64,000 nt of DNA from Stereocaulon alpinum (Eukaryota > Ascomycota > Lecanoromycetes > Lecanorales > Stereocaulaceae): positions 372,001 to 436,000 of the forward strand of contig JAEUBA010000008.1 of the NCBI GenBank assembly GCA_018257865.1, read 5' to 3'. The notes under the pieces are model-generated. The model was not told the origin of the DNA. It did not search any database and saw nothing but the letters and a program-made list of their open reading frames with translations. Positions 1 to 13,049 of the stretch are shown here, piece after piece (position 1 is the first letter of the stretch; the number at the start of each line of letters is the position of its first letter). Both the position numbers and the translations under genes were made by a program.

Positions 1-1844
1 CTTCTGGCACGGACCGAGGATCTTGCAAAACTCTCCTCGTTCTCCTGCATCAAAGCGTTGCAGTCTCGGCTACCTTACCCCGCAATGATGAGCCTGCAAA
101 TTGATAGGATCGATCTTTTCGCACCACCCAAGCCTGAGAGCCTGAAAGCCTGAAAGCCTGAATGCCTTACATTTGAACATCACGGCGATCCCGCGAAAGC
201 GCCGAGTGATTGCGACGGTCGACTCGATGCGAATTGAGAATGCGGTCCTTTGGAGTAGGGCTGGTGCATGCAGGTCCGGACAGAATCCCCTGCTTTCCAC
301 GTGTGGATTGATCGTCGAACCGAAGCCTGTATGTTAGATTGATATCCAACAGCGGCGACATCAACCTCTCTCGTTTCTTAGCCTCTGTGGAAGCTCGGAC
401 ATCAGATGACGCCCTGCATCAAAAGCGGAAGCACTCGGCGCACCTGATTGCTGGGCAAGTCCAGAATATGTACACGGTGGAGTAAGGTGCATCGTAAGGC
501 AGCAGCTGCAAGAGACAGCGACAAGTCACCGCTTTTCTATTGAATAATACGCAGCGACACCTTGTTGAAGGTTTTCGCAAACGCCAGGTAGCACCCCCAC
601 ACTAGGGGAACACCTCTTCAAACCTTTTCCAAGTAGCGTGGATCAAGGTTAAAGCTCAATGCCTGTAGATAAATTTCCGAATGATGCAAGCACATGCATG
701 TACCTTAGTCTTCCTTCTTGGCAATGCCCACGTCGGTCCGAGGTGAAGGAGGGAAGTGTCTAGGAAAGCATCGAAGTAGATAGGGAGTATCGACCTGTCA
801 TAGGCGAGCTTTTCCGCCGATGAGATGTCAGAAATTCAACATCTATCTTGTAGTAAATTTGACCAAGACGGCCCAATATCAATCTGCGAGACATCTCAAA
901 CCAAACGACTGGAACGCTAATCCCATCACGGTCTGAAATGTCAGGCTTGTGAGTAGTGCTCGGAGCGAAGAGGCTCAGGCCATTTGATGGGAGCAGCGAC
1001 GGCCTGGCCCACGCTGATCATGATCTCCTCATGTAGCCTGTCGTACCTAGTTCTGCCACAGGGTCCATCATGTCGAACCGTCTCCGACTACTGTGCTTGA
1101 TCAAGCCATACCTTCTCCGCATTTGTTAGTGAGAAGTGCAGCTGGACTGGTACCGGTGGCTGAGGTCGCGGAATCCGATACTGGATCAGGAACCGCGCGT
1201 GGCAAGGCAGATGCTCAGTGGCTGCTAGTCCTGCTACCCCATGTTCATCGTCTAACTGATGACTAAATTCCCCCCCCCCCTAAGCCTAAGGATCTGTGAG
1301 GGAAGCTTCGACGTCAGTGTCACACCAAGGGAATCTAAAGGTATTCAACGCTCAGGCCTCTTCCGCAGCCTAAGGTAGCGAACCCACAATTGTTATGTAC
1401 AGAGATCCACTCACAGTACATGAGGCATTTGCCGGGCTTGCGGCTTACGGGTAAGTAAACGCCAGGCAAGGGAAGTTGGTCCAAGCTTTCCAGCACCAAT
1501 TCTCCCTCAACTCTGCTTCTTTAGTACCTTAGTGTGGGGTCCCAAGTTCCCAAAGTTCCCAACCTTCTTCGACCAGGCTCACTCGCTCATTAATTCACCA
1601 AATCGCCTCTCCCTCCCCTTTGGACAGACCAAATTAAATTTCCATCCGCCTCCCTAACACTTCCTTAAATACGAACCCGTTTCCGCTAATCCGTTCAATT
1701 CGTTTCACACCTTACTCAAGCATGGAAACAAGCACAATTTCATTTACCCTACTATCATATTACTGCTTTCGCTCTTGGGTAGCTTTCTGTCAGCGGCAAC
1801 CTTCTCCCTTTCCTTATTACTAATATTTCCACACCTCCATCACT
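1..1844. other. Intergenic, no gene recognised
   Basis: I see no convincing coding region in this 1.8 kb stretch. Open frames are short and lack family resemblance. It contains a short AGCCTGAA tandem repeat (131-162) and a run of 11 C (1270-1280). The last 300 bases are pyrimidine-rich and probably include the promoter and 5' leader of the gluconokinase gene. Confidence 0.6.
131..162. repeat. 8-bp microsatellite, 4 units
   Basis: Four head-to-tail copies of AGCCTGAA, the first with a final G in place of A. It lies in non-coding sequence. Confidence 0.85.
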
Positions 1845-2597
1845 ATGACCATGGTCAGTGCAGTCAATGCACGGCATAACATGCCGACACCGACATCGCC
1901 TATGGATTATGCATCTAGTGGAGCCGCTATAAAGCAGATCCATGGTGCCCTCGCTTCACATCACCATCGCCACATGTGGATCATCACCGGCCCAGCTGGC
2001 TGCGGCAAAAGTACTGTTGCCCAATATCTGGCCAAAGAGTTGGCGATACCGTACGTCGAAGGAGACGATGTAGGTGATTTCGCGGGATGTCAAATTTGTC
2101 AATTGCCCCCCTGGCTAACATGCTGTCGGGCCTAGTACCACACCGACTCGAATAAACAAAAAATGTCCCAGGGCACGCCGCTCACTGATGCAGATCGATG
2201 GGACTGGCTCATTGCCTTACGCGAAGCCGCTGCATCTCGTCTGTCACCCTCCAAATCCTCCACCACCAAACCCCACGATGGCGTCGTGGTCACGTGCTCC
2301 GCCTTGAAGCGAAAATATCGAGATGTCATACGTATTGCAGCCTACGAAGACCACGATGTCATGGTACATTTTATATACCTCCGAGCCAACGCAGATATAC
2401 TCCTGGCCAGGGTGAAGAGCAGGGAAGGACATTACATGAAAAGTGCGATGGTGCGCTCACAAATGGAAGCCTTGGAAGAGCCGGATGCAAACGAGCAGAA
2501 AAGAGATGTGCTAGAAGTTGATTGCGGTCAGAGCCTTACCCAGGTACAGAAGAAGGTCGTGAAAATCGTTAAGGGAGTCTTGGCCAACGACCAATGA
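1845..2597 (+). CDS. Gluconokinase (2 exons)
   Basis: This enzyme phosphorylates D-gluconate with ATP to 6-phosphogluconate, feeding the pentose phosphate pathway in the cytosol. Exons are 1845-2069 and 2136-2597, with a 66-bp intron (GTAGGT...CCTAG), giving 228 aa. The P-loop GPAGCGKST is near residue 45. The intron splits the conserved GDD-YH...NKxKM segment, which reads correctly only after splicing. Downstream are the family block CSALKRKYRD and the GHYMKSAMVRSQ...LEEP block of GntK-type kinases. The N-terminal 35 residues, before the P-loop, are longer than in bacterial enzymes. The ATG at 1845 is chosen because it opens the frame; ATG 1851 is also possible. The gene stands alone, with the next gene convergent. 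Confidence 0.93.
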
Positions 2598-4650
2598 CAT
2601 CTACATCTAAAAGGAGTATGCGCAGCGCACTTCTACATTAAGTCATACAAGGAGTTTCTGGACGGGCCGTTTCGACGGAGAAAAAGTATCTTATGCATTG
2701 GGTTGCGTTGGAGAAAGGTACACAATTGGTATGGGAAAATACGGATACCCAGGGTCTCGTACTCATTCGTGAGTACTTATAATTAACAGCGAACTCATAT
2801 TACGCGATATGCTGGTCAAAACAGCTAGCTGCACAACGCTTCAACGCTTTAATCTTGTTACTCCACCTCCATTTGGGTGATCTCATACACTTCGTCCCTT
2901 TAGGTCATGTCACGTGCCGATTGTCGGACATTCCTCCGATGGTGTAGTACTATCAGGTGGCCTGGCCCTGTCGCTTCGGGTTTATTAGCTAAGTCGAGTG
3001 CTGGTCTCGCACGTTGGCCCGCAGTCGTGTCTCCTCCTTACTGGTTGTCGCTATGCATTAAGGGGCGGTCGGGGTGCGGCGCAGGACCTGCATATGGCAT
3101 ACCACTGATGAACGTCATTGCAACGACTATAGCCAAGAGTCAGGAGACAACGCAGGACAAGGCGACTTTGACTCAGAGAAGTGAAGAGACGGGAAAAGAT
3201 GGGAGGCGCTACTCAGCCACATGCGTGGAAGTGGAGGGCTCGCATTGGGAAGGACATTGCCATAGTTGACATCAGAGCCCGCGGAATTATGATTTGACAT
3301 CTCGCTTCAAACGCCTATATTCGCTTAGTCTGCACCCTTGTCGTCATACTTCTAGGTTTTACTTTCGTTTTGATCCTGCTTGGTACCCCTGGACCGCCAT
3401 ACATGCTGCTAAAGGGAACTCATCAAGATCGCGACGCCGCAACACTAATTTCATCGAAAGAGTGCGGGGTGAATGTTCCGATGAGAGTATCCACATCCAA
3501 TTCTACAAACCCACTAATTCCATAGCGGACATTCCTCCGTCGTCCTCCCAGAGATTCCCATCTTTGCGGCTATACCCCAGGTCTAGAACCACCTAGCCTT
3601 ACCTTACCTTCATGTCACTTTCTCTATCTTCGACACACCCATCCACGACAGTTGGTCCATATCACGATATATCCCAAATCTCTTACTCCCTCCTTCCGTC
3701 CCATCACACACAACCCATCTCTCCACATCTCCGAAACCCCCTTCTATCAAAACCTACCTACCCAACACGCTCCAGAACATAAAACCTTCCCTCTCCACTA
3801 AAACAAGCCCAAAACCAACTCCCTATCTCCCCCGTCTCTCCCTAGCAAAACCTCCAAGATAAAGCTCACCTCAACAAACAGACCCCTCAACCCTTCCAGA
3901 CATTCTACCCCGACAAACAGAACCCTAGGTCTACTAACCTCATCTCAACCAACAACCCTTCACAACCCAGCCCCCCCCCCCAAAAAAACCACGCCCCAAA
4001 CCCCCTAACCTTCCTTCCTCCCCTGACGTACCCAACAACCCAATTCCAGCAGAGAACATCCGCAGATACTTTCCCCCCACTCAAAGAATCTAACAATGCT
4101 CTCTACCGTACCAGCAAGCTAGCCGGCGAACATAGCTCGTAATATCGAGCGCCGGCATAGAACCTACCCGGGTGCATGCAAGTAGTAGAGACTTGTCTAC
4201 AGTAGGATGAAGCGCATAGCTGTAGCTGGTATTTTCGTCGTTGTATACGTATCTATCTACGTAGTGCTCGGGGCTGAGGAAAAGATCAGTATAGGGCACG
4301 CGCGTATGGGGATACCTATATACCCTGATGAATAAATCATATTTTTCTTAATCCTTGGTAAGTTCCATTCGACGCTCGAGGAACGGGATGATATGGAATA
4401 TGTACAGTAACCGGTTTAAGGTGATGGATGTTATATATAGACTGTTAATATCTCGCTATATACCCGCATACTCATCTATATACATGTACATACACAAACC
4501 AAACATAGTGCTTATAATAATCCCAATTATAGCCCCGAAGCCCGATGCCTGCGAAACCAATGCAAGCCAATGCAGCGAGTGCTCTCAACACCCAAAAATG
4601 CGATTCGATCCAGCGCGACTCCACCTCATCCCCACCACCTCACCCCCAAC
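2598..4650. other. Convergent intergenic region with G-depleted tract
   Basis: This 2-kb gap separates gluconokinase from the RGS-LOV gene. Bases 3597-4090 are strikingly pyrimidine/A-rich and nearly G-free on the + strand, with a run of 11 C followed by 7 A at 3971-3988. Bases 4300-4560 are A/T-rich with TATATA runs. The open frames here (for example 2907-3269) have no recognisable protein features, so I do not call a gene. Confidence 0.55.
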
Positions 4651-7248
4651 CTACGGACTCCTAACCTCCTCAAACCTCCCCTCCCCAATAACAACACCCG
4701 CATCCCCACTCGCACTCCCATTCCCTATTCCATTTCCATTACTCAAGTAATCACCCTGCCACTCCCCCACCCCAGCACCCTTCCCCTGCAAAGGCGTCAC
4801 GCCCCCACCACCACCGCCTCCGTTCCGCATAAACTCAGCATAGAGCCGTCCGCCCTCACTACCGACTTTCCTTCCCCGGTCTCCACCTCCTCCCCGTACG
4901 TATCCCGACATACTTCTTTCGAATCTTTGCCCCGCAGCACTACCGTTCCCGCTTTCAGAGTCTAAGCTGGTAGATTCCCGCTGGTATTGGTACTCCGACG
5001 GTGTTCGCGGCATCTGAGGCGGCACTTCGTTATTATAGCGTGCAAGCGCTGCATTTCGAGACGCGAGACTGCCAGTTACGAGTTCATTTTCGACCATGAC
5101 GACCATCCAGACGCCGACTTGGTCGTCTGAGCCTAGTAATGGCGTGCAGGATATATAGCGTGTTCGTGCGCCTTCTGTGCTACCTGGTCCGCCTTTTCGA
5201 CTTCCTGGACGTGAATCACTGCCTTCGCTGCCGTCTTCGCCGACGCGGCCTTGGGGTAGCCATGTTACTTTTGCGGTTACGGCGGCGCCGGCTTCGAAGG
5301 CGTCGGCTAGGCCTTCACGGACGTGTTGGGGGCCGCCGATGCGGGAGAGGAAGGGAGATTGGAGGAGACCTGGGATGCGTAGGGCGGGGGAGACGAAGAT
5401 TATGCGGAGGGAGGGATGCGGGCGGACGAGGAGATACTGTTCACACGCGTTCGCCGTCAGTGGAGTGGGGGAACGAGTGGGTGAGATGCAAGAGTGGAGT
5501 GGGGTGCGTGGGGAAAATTGGGGGTGTGACGTGGGGGTTTAATCAGTGGTGGTGTGGTGGTGGGGAGGACGAACGTTTTGATATACTCCTGGTAATTTGC
5601 CTGATGGACCCACAGATGAGAACGCCCATGTATTTCTATCTTTCTCCTCTATGTCATCGTCGTTACCAAGGACGCGGCGTGTTCGGCGCAGACTTGGTTC
5701 GCCGCGCGCATGCGCACCACGAGAGGGATAGTTCACGCTGGAGGCATTGTCCGCCATTGAGCTATCACGGCTGTGGCGGGCGAAGACGGATGATTCGTCC
5801 TGAGAGAGCAATTGGCCGAATTCATTAAGTGTGCGGAGATGTTTCTGCGTAAAGCCGTCGTCTGATACGTCGCTATCGCGATTGCGATTTGGCCTGCTTT
5901 CTGCAAGAAAGCGTTCGAAAGAGTCTAAGCCTCTGCCATCTTCGATAAGGCCTGAGACGTCGATTTGAGCGCCGATGAAGTAGCGGACGGCTCCACGGTT
6001 ATCGTACAGTGGGGCTGTGAGAAGGAGGTTCATGAATGGTGAGCCATCTCGCCTGTAGTTAAGAACGGTTTCGCAGATTTCCTGTCCGTTCTTGATTGCC
6101 GCAGATAACCTCGCGATTGCGGCGCGATTAGTCTTTGGCCCTTGCAGGAAGCGGCAATTTTTTCCTAGTACATCATCTCGTGAGTATCTCGTTGTTCGGT
6201 AGAATTCCTCGCTAGCGTAGACGATTGGGCAGTCTTTGATACTTGGATCTGCTAAACAGAAGACCTCGGCTAGACCTCCGACCAGCTCGCGCATAACAGG
6301 CATGCCTGTGCCCGTTATTTCCCTAACCATGCTCTCTGTGACCACCTTCGTCAAGCTGTTCGTGATATATGCAGGCAGAGCGTCATTGACTAAGGAATCG
6401 AATGATCTCTTCAATCTGGCTTCGAACCTTGGATCAATGGATGCAGCTGGACAAGGACTCGCATGCTCCCCTGGGCCAGGCTTTATCGTTTCCGCCAAGG
6501 CATTCGCGTATTCCACAGCTTTTATTGCCTTCTGCGCTTCCAGATACCGTATCAATATTGGCGCGGAGTGAGGTTTATAGCGGTTGAGAAATGCGGTAAA
6601 TCGAAGGAAGAAGGAAGGGTCTTTCAGGATGACGCGCAAATGGTCGCCAGAGAAGAGTTGCTCAGAGAGGGTATCAACGTTCTTCACCTTGGTATTTGGA
6701 GGAGGTGGCTTAAGGTCGAAGTTCTGTCCGTCGCTATGTCTCCTAAACTCGTCCGTCTTTGGTGTATGTGTAGGACTGCCATCGTTCTGGTGCAGCTGTG
6801 ACGAATGTAGGGTGCGCTCTCCGTTGCCATTGACATGCTCATCGGGCGTGGCGCGATTCGAGGGAGGAAGTGGGAAGTCAGAGTCTGGATTGTTCGAAGG
6901 TAATACAAGGATATCGTGGGCGGGGTCGTGGCCATCGTCTGGCTGGGCGCCTATTGTAGGACTGCTCTTCTTGTGCTTCATAGCCGGAACCAACGCATTG
7001 TTCCCATTAGGAACAGGCGTGTCATCTGTATGAGTGTCATCTTTGACGGACTTGGTGGAACGATAGCTCTTGCTGCGCTTGTTCTCTCTATTAGGTTTGA
7101 GGCCGTTACGAATGCGTCCCATATCAAGACCGACATCGAAGACACGGCGCGACATGGCGGGCAAATGTTCAATAGCAAACGGGCAGATATGATCAAAGAT
7201 TAAAAGAGAGTCAGAAAAGTCAAGAGCAGCATCCTGCGAAGGGTGCAT
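4651..7248 (-). CDS. RGS-LOV blue-light photoreceptor (BcLOV4-type)
   Basis: A fungal flavin photoreceptor that couples a LOV domain to a regulator-of-G-protein-signalling (RGS) domain. The studied relative, Botrytis BcLOV4, binds membrane phospholipids after blue light. Exons are 7248-5575 and 5436-4651, with a 138-bp intron at 5437-5574, giving 819 aa. An RGS-like helical region spans roughly residues 190-325. The LOV core follows, with GKNCRFLQG; Cys365 (codon 6154-6156) is the residue expected to form the flavin adduct. Splicing joins GVYQN to YLLVRP, starting a second conserved PAS-like block that includes SPFLSRIGG and VGVWMVVMVENE. The C-terminus is Gly/Asn-rich and low-complexity. ATG 7248 gives the longest frame; Met32 is an alternative start. 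The + strand frames across 5139-5828 are antisense shadows. Confidence 0.93.
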
Positions 7249-9034
7249 AGAATTAGACCGGGCCCGAAATGTGGTGGGGGCCCTTATTTACAACATAACC
7301 GGCATTTATTGAGAGTTTGGGTCGCAGATGGTTAGGGCGTAAGCCACAGCAGGAAATGAGATGAACAGGGAAGATGAGTGGATGAACGATAGGCCAGCCG
7401 TTGCAAGAGGGGCTAAGACACAGGGGAATTGACTCATGTAAAGATGAACATGTTCGTGTCAGTCCACTTCAGGGTCAAGAGGAGGTCGAATGTAGGTCCG
7501 GCCCTGCAGAAAAGTCATGACATTGACAGCTTCATGAAATGCATGATTGGTGTGATACACAATGACCATGGTAGCGGTAAGGAAAGAAAAATCAATGGTA
7601 GGGAAGTGATGATGACATGGATAAGGTAAGCGTGGTAAGGCAGGTAAGGTACCTAAGGTAAGGTAGTCTTTCGTTGATGCACGGTCCAGAGGAGAAACTC
7701 GGCAATCTCAATCGAAACTCGATCAGATTTCGCTTAGCCCTAGCCTCCAAGTACTGGCGTCAGCCTTACGTACTAGTGCCACATTGGCATCCTTCAAGAT
7801 TCAAAACCCACGTGCGTGCATCAGAGTCTCTGGACAAGGTCTTTGTTCAGCAATACGTAGCTGTCCTATTTTATTTTTGTGCGGGATGTATGCATCGACC
7901 CGAAACATGCAACCCATGGTTCCCCTGCGGACCCCGGACGTTGCTCCGTCTCCACCCAAAATCGCCAGTAATCTCGGGAACGGGTTGCGATTGCCAGGGA
8001 TAGTCCCTCATACTACGTAAGGGTCAAGCACCTGCATCGACTTGGCCTGTGCGTCATGTCATACAAAGTAAGAATTGCGCATCTCCTGCCAATCAAGGGA
8101 GTTGGACCTTTCTACGTAATACGTATGGCATAAGGACGCGCTCTCTCGCGTCTGCTTCCTGCAGACAATCTTTCATATATTGTACCCGCGCCTCAGGCGC
8201 TTCTATTACTCCTTAAAAGGACAATCCTCACCGCCCTCCTTCCTACACCCTTCCCACCTTCAATAAATCCCAGCAATCCCAACTCTATGACCTCCCCCAC
8301 CCCCTCTACAACCAAGTTGGAGGGTACGGTGTTTTCGTTTGTTGCTAGGCGTCCAGGGATTTAGGTGGGGAGAGGGAATAGTGCGATGTGGTTGGTGAAA
8401 GTGAGGTCCGAAGGAGTTTACACGGGTAACATCGGGCGGTCCGTCTTAATGATATCTCTTGCTAATGTTAAACGGTCTCGTGATATTGAATGTGTCGAGC
8501 GACGCGGTCCCAATTCGGTAAAGACGAGGCTCATGAATACAATCTTGCAGCGTTCGGGAATAGAGATGTTTACTAGGGTTCTGAAAGTTGTATCCGCGCT
8601 TCGCGAAGACACGTCTGAGCGGCCTTCAGAGATTCGAGCATCGACATGGGACAGCTGTTCACTCAGCAAGATTTAGCGTTTTACCACCAAAAGCCCGCCA
8701 GTAAGATCTGAGGGAATCTTATGAGTCAATGCCCTTATTCAGTAACGTGAAGACCTCAAGGTGACAGTTCAATGCAAAGAAACGTTGATGCACGCTAATG
8801 CTACATGCCCGATAATTGACCCAGAGCAATATGGACAAATGATATCATATAGCGCTTCGCTGTTGGAACATTGCAAGCAAAATCCGCCAAAGTGAATCAG
8901 TTTGGGTATCGAAAAACAGATTCTCCTTCGCAATCTCGCCGCTGCATCCGTCGTATAGTATAGACAATGAAGACTAGTGTACGCTGTGCAGTTCGCTTTT
9001 CGAATGGATCAAATCGAGGATATATGTTTAATAC
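7249..9034. other. Intergenic, no gene recognised
   Basis: About 1.8 kb between the start of the RGS-LOV gene and the end of the next minus-strand gene. It includes a GGTAAG-rich stretch (7622-7668) and a C-rich to G-rich switch near 8320. Frames around 8365-8676 are open on both strands, overlap one another, and have no recognisable features. Confidence 0.55.
7622..7668. repeat. GGTAAG-rich degenerate repeat
   Basis: Several imperfect copies of a GGTAAG/GGTAAGGTA word lie head to tail, with a palindromic GGTACC in the middle. The opposite-strand form also occurs at about 3597-3610. Confidence 0.6.
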
Positions 9035-11656
9035 TCAGAATGCTTCGCCGTTCATTTCACCGTCCAGGATCCTGCGTGCAGCGTCCAATTTCCTGCGGAA
9101 GACTCGAGCTTCATACTTGCTGCCTTCGGGTCCGAGTGTGTGCATATGACCGCAAAGCTTTGAGAGACTTTTGACCAGTCTCTCCACGAGTTCTTTGTCT
9201 CTGTCACCAAGTCCTAACGGCCCTGCAGACGCGTCCCCTTCTTGGGGAACCATCGAGGATAGGTATGAAAGTAAATCCGGCACTTGAGCGGGTGCAGGCT
9301 TCTCCACTGGTGGTGATGCAGGCGGTGACTTCGTGGTAGTGCCATTCGGAAAACCCTTCTGTGCTGATGTGATATGCTTACGATTGCGGAAGGAGTTGCG
9401 TGACCTAGGCTCGGGACGTATCCGATCAGCTCTGTTCTTGGGAAAGTCCACTTTCTGTCGAGGCGCTGGCTCGCTCGGGACATCGTCAGAAGATTCTGTG
9501 CCTTCAATCGCAGTTGCAAAGGTGTTGACTGTTGATATTGAGTCAACACTATTTTGCCTGCCATGGGTCGCACTGGTTCCATTGGCCAGATTTTCGCCTT
9601 GCGGTGATAGATCTGCAGGGTTTTCACCAATGGAATTCCTGGGCTTAGTTGTTTCCACCGAGGACTCGGAGCTTAGGCTGCTAGTCCGTTTCCTCCTACT
9701 GCTGCTTCGTCTTATGCCTACCCCACTGTAGCTTCCCATAGCGCTGTGAAGCATGAAATGCTCGTAGTCGAAAGCATCCGGCCGGTCTTCGTGCCTTTCA
9801 ATAATTGGCGATGTAGATGTGTCATGGTAATCATCATCTCCATACAGGCTGTCTTCTTGGCCTTCGGCGTCCATGAGTATAGGTTCATCAACCACTTCTC
9901 GTTCGTTGTCTCCCAGATTCGCTTTCGATGGCAAGGGTTTGTCTATCAATTGCGTATTGTGAGATGTGAGTTGTGGTTTGACTGGCGAAGGCTCATCGAC
10001 CAATACCAAACGCTCCTTCTTGCTTGGGTATCCATTGACCACCTTGACTTGAACTTGCGGAGTCTCCTCTACACCTTCTGCTTCTAGGCTAGGCTCTATT
10101 GGCATGCCCCGAAGATGTCCTGCGTCATTGTTCGCCACACCAATGTGCTGCTCAACAACAGGGGAGGCATATCTGGAGTCCTGTGCAGCATCTTTGGCCC
10201 GCTCTTCTCCATGCTTGACCTGCTCTTCTCCAGCATCTAGTGCATTTGTACCTTCGGCTAGGCCCGACCCAGATGCTGCTTGATCGTCGTCTGACAGCGG
10301 TGTCCCCACATACCATTGTTCAGCAGCAGTGAATGGACTAGGTGTACGTAGACTCTGTAAACTCCTCCTTTTCATACTATCCTCCCTTGCTCTTTGCTTT
10401 AAAGTTGATATCTTCCCTTTCAAGTCCTGCATTTGCTCACGCAATTCATGCATCTGCGTAGTCGAACGAGCTCTAGTGAGACCAGGCACAGGAGGATTCT
10501 GAGCATCAAAGGCAGCTGCTGTAGGAGGCGACAATTCGACCGTATCTTCTGGCTCTATAGCATCGCTTTGGACTAATGGCTTTTCGAAGGACTCTGGAGG
10601 CGGACCGTCCTCATTGAGTGGTTGCAGACCATTATGTCGCCCAGCATGGTTTATGCTGGTGTTACGGGTCAATCCGTTCCAAAACCAGTTGCGACTGGGT
10701 TCAGAATGTCGATCTCTTGACGCAGCGTCTGTCTCCAATGTCCCAGAGCCATTGACGGCCACTGTCTCCACTCCAGCGGCTTTCACATTTGGTAAATTGG
10801 TTTGCAGAGAGGAAGGCACTGATGTCTCACTAAAGACTCGCAAGTGCCCTTGTTTGCTTTTGTCGAGTGAAGGCAGGTTTGGTTGACGATGTTTGGAGGT
10901 TGTGAAGCTGCCTGGGAATCGGCCCTTCGGGGATATAGTATACAGCGAAACCGGTTCTGGGTTGCGATTTGAGAAAGACGACATTGACGAGGATGGTCTT
11001 CTTTCGAGCGTACTGCGGGCTCGACTGAGATTCCCTTCCATAGTCTAGTAGCTGTCAGCCAACGGTCTCGAGGAACGAGCTGCATCATCGGGACTCACCG
11101 TGAGTCGCTTTTTTGCGTTGGCAAGGATCTCCTCTGCACGTTTAGTCATGGCAGCATGTGAGTGTGGATCGTTCTCGTCCTCCTCCAAGATTGCTGGTGT
11201 GCTATAGACACTGTCCTTAGTCTCAACGTGATCGTAGTCCTGACTGGCAGCCTCTGCATAACTTCTCTCCTCATAGCCATGGTACTGCTCCTGCATGGTT
11301 GGGGAAGACGCTAGTGGGGCACCTTCGTCCGACTGATATGGGAAGCGGGACTGGTCCCTCCTATCCCCCTTCTCAGAGTTCGACCTCAGCCTTGTAGACC
11401 CGTCATGGCGTCGAAGAACACCGTTGCGAAACGGACTGTACATGGTGGCTTTGGCTCGAATTCTATCGTCAGGTGCAGAGCCAGAACGGCTATGACCGGT
11501 CTCGATTGTTGGTGGAGACGGTGCCCGGTGAGGTCTGCGGGGGGTAGAAGGGGTAGATTCTTCGGAAGATGGATCGTGGGGAAGTATCATGTCGGGATTG
11601 GTGAGGGTAGGAGACGGGGCGCCGATTGGCACTTGAGGACTGGAGAAGCCTGGCAT
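9035..11656 (-). CDS. Conserved Ser-rich coiled-coil fungal protein, unknown function
   Basis: Exons are 11656-11099 and 11044-9035, with a 54-bp intron at 11045-11098, giving 855 aa. Splicing joins AKKRLT to TMEGNLSRARS, a junction I recognise from uncharacterised fungal proteins. Most of the chain is hydrophilic and Ser/Pro-rich, likely disordered. A Lys/Glu/Gln-rich heptad segment around MHELREQMQDLKGKIS (near residue 390) looks like a short coiled coil. It is followed by a Ser/Arg-rich patch and an acidic stretch. The C-terminal segment (about residues 775-855), with SYLSSMVPQEG and LSKLCGHMHTLGPEG, is the most ordered-looking part. There is no signal peptide or membrane segment. I assign no function; the low-complexity make-up suggests a scaffold or signalling substrate, which is inference only. 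Confidence 0.85.
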
Positions 11657-13049
11657 CTTCAGTAGCTACAACGCATTGGCCTCGGACGGCGAATATAGCT
11701 CATGCATGCTACGAAGCGCTGCTATGCGAAATGGCAGTTGCACGTGGGTAGCGCTCAGAGGCAATCTCCATCACAGCAGTAGTGATGTGATTCGCTAATA
11801 TCATCCGCGCACGGCAGTTAGGGTGAGCATCTTAAACTCGGCTGGCCATTGAACAAGAGGAGCGCAATGGCAAGTATACGAGAGAAAAAGACGTTGGAAA
11901 ATCCGGAAACCAAGGAAGTAGCTTAAATGGTTTATGAAGCGCCAGACAAACCTTTTCGGTAGCCTGTAGCAGCCCCACCAAAGACCCCTGTACGCCCCGA
12001 TTCAATGCTAGCCTAGAAGAACTTGGGGCGCGGGAGCAAGTGGCCCAGCCGACCTTATCAGGGACTCAGGGATTGAGGCGACAAGAGCGCAGGGTTCCCC
12101 TGTTGAGCCTCGCTCGGGATACATAAAACACCAAGCTCGTCCCTCCGTCATATACCTTGAGCGATCCAAAAGAACGAGCGATCATGGTCCATGCTGGAGT
12201 CTTACCGTTTGACTATTATGAACGAATCTCGCCGACGCTGGATCGACAGCGCATAGTAGTACTAAGCATACAGAATTTGCCGAAAGGGGAACCCTAGTGC
12301 CTGATTCCTTCTTTGTGCAAATGTGGAAGGTGCTATCGTTAGTAAGATTGCGCATCTCCTTTCGGTCTTCTCAAACGATGTTGATGTTTCAGACTTGTAT
12401 AACAGTAAACTCATGCAGTGGGCTGAAAAGAAGCTGCGAAGATGTGACGATATGGACATACGACATGGAGTGTCAAGGAAAGCATCGTATCAAATATTGA
12501 TACCGGCGAATCAATCACACACTCAAGCAGACCTCATACACTGTACACTCGTGATTGAACATCGATGTCATCCCCTCTGCATCGAACATGGTACTTCCTT
12601 CCTCAGTCTGATTGTGAAGTACGAGTCCTGACTCTTGTTTCAACATGCATGGCTGTTCCTGCTCCGGTAAACACGTGAGCAGAACGGTGACCCACACCTT
12701 GTTGAGTGACAACCTGAAGAAGTAGCATTATAGTTCCGAGTTGATGCGCGACAAGTCTACTCAGATGTCTCGACTTGTGGGGTCAACTCGCCCCTTGCAT
12801 GAGCGAAGCACGAATATTGAGATGCATGTCACAAAATCATTCAAGAATTGATGCATGTGAGTTCATGTTGCATAAAGCTAGGAATTGGCGTCCGTTCTCC
12901 ATGAAAATTCCCATTCTTGGGAAAGCGTTCTTCGTCCATGTCCTCAATTAGGACCGGTTTGGCCTTGTGCACGAAGCTTCAGCGCACTATCGAAAGGCTT
13001 TTCTAGCCTCAAGCACAGGACTATGCAAGATAAATTCCTTCTGCTTTGA
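11657..13049. other. Intergenic, no gene recognised
   Basis: This 1.4 kb stretch holds the presumed promoter of the Ser-rich gene (from 11657) and the 3' flank of PUF6 (to 13049). Short open frames at 12262-12712 on both strands show no family features. I see no RNA gene or clear repeat. Confidence 0.55.

Noticed and set aside
2907..3269. 120-codon + strand ORF
   Set aside because: No family features, no splice partners, and composition like surrounding non-coding DNA.
5139..5828. 229-codon + strand ORF
   Set aside because: Antisense to the RGS-LOV exons; Arg/Gly/Cys-rich composition is a by-product of the skewed sequence.
8365..8676. Overlapping ORFs on both strands
   Set aside because: Neither strand gives a recognisable protein; mutual antisense openness suggests chance.
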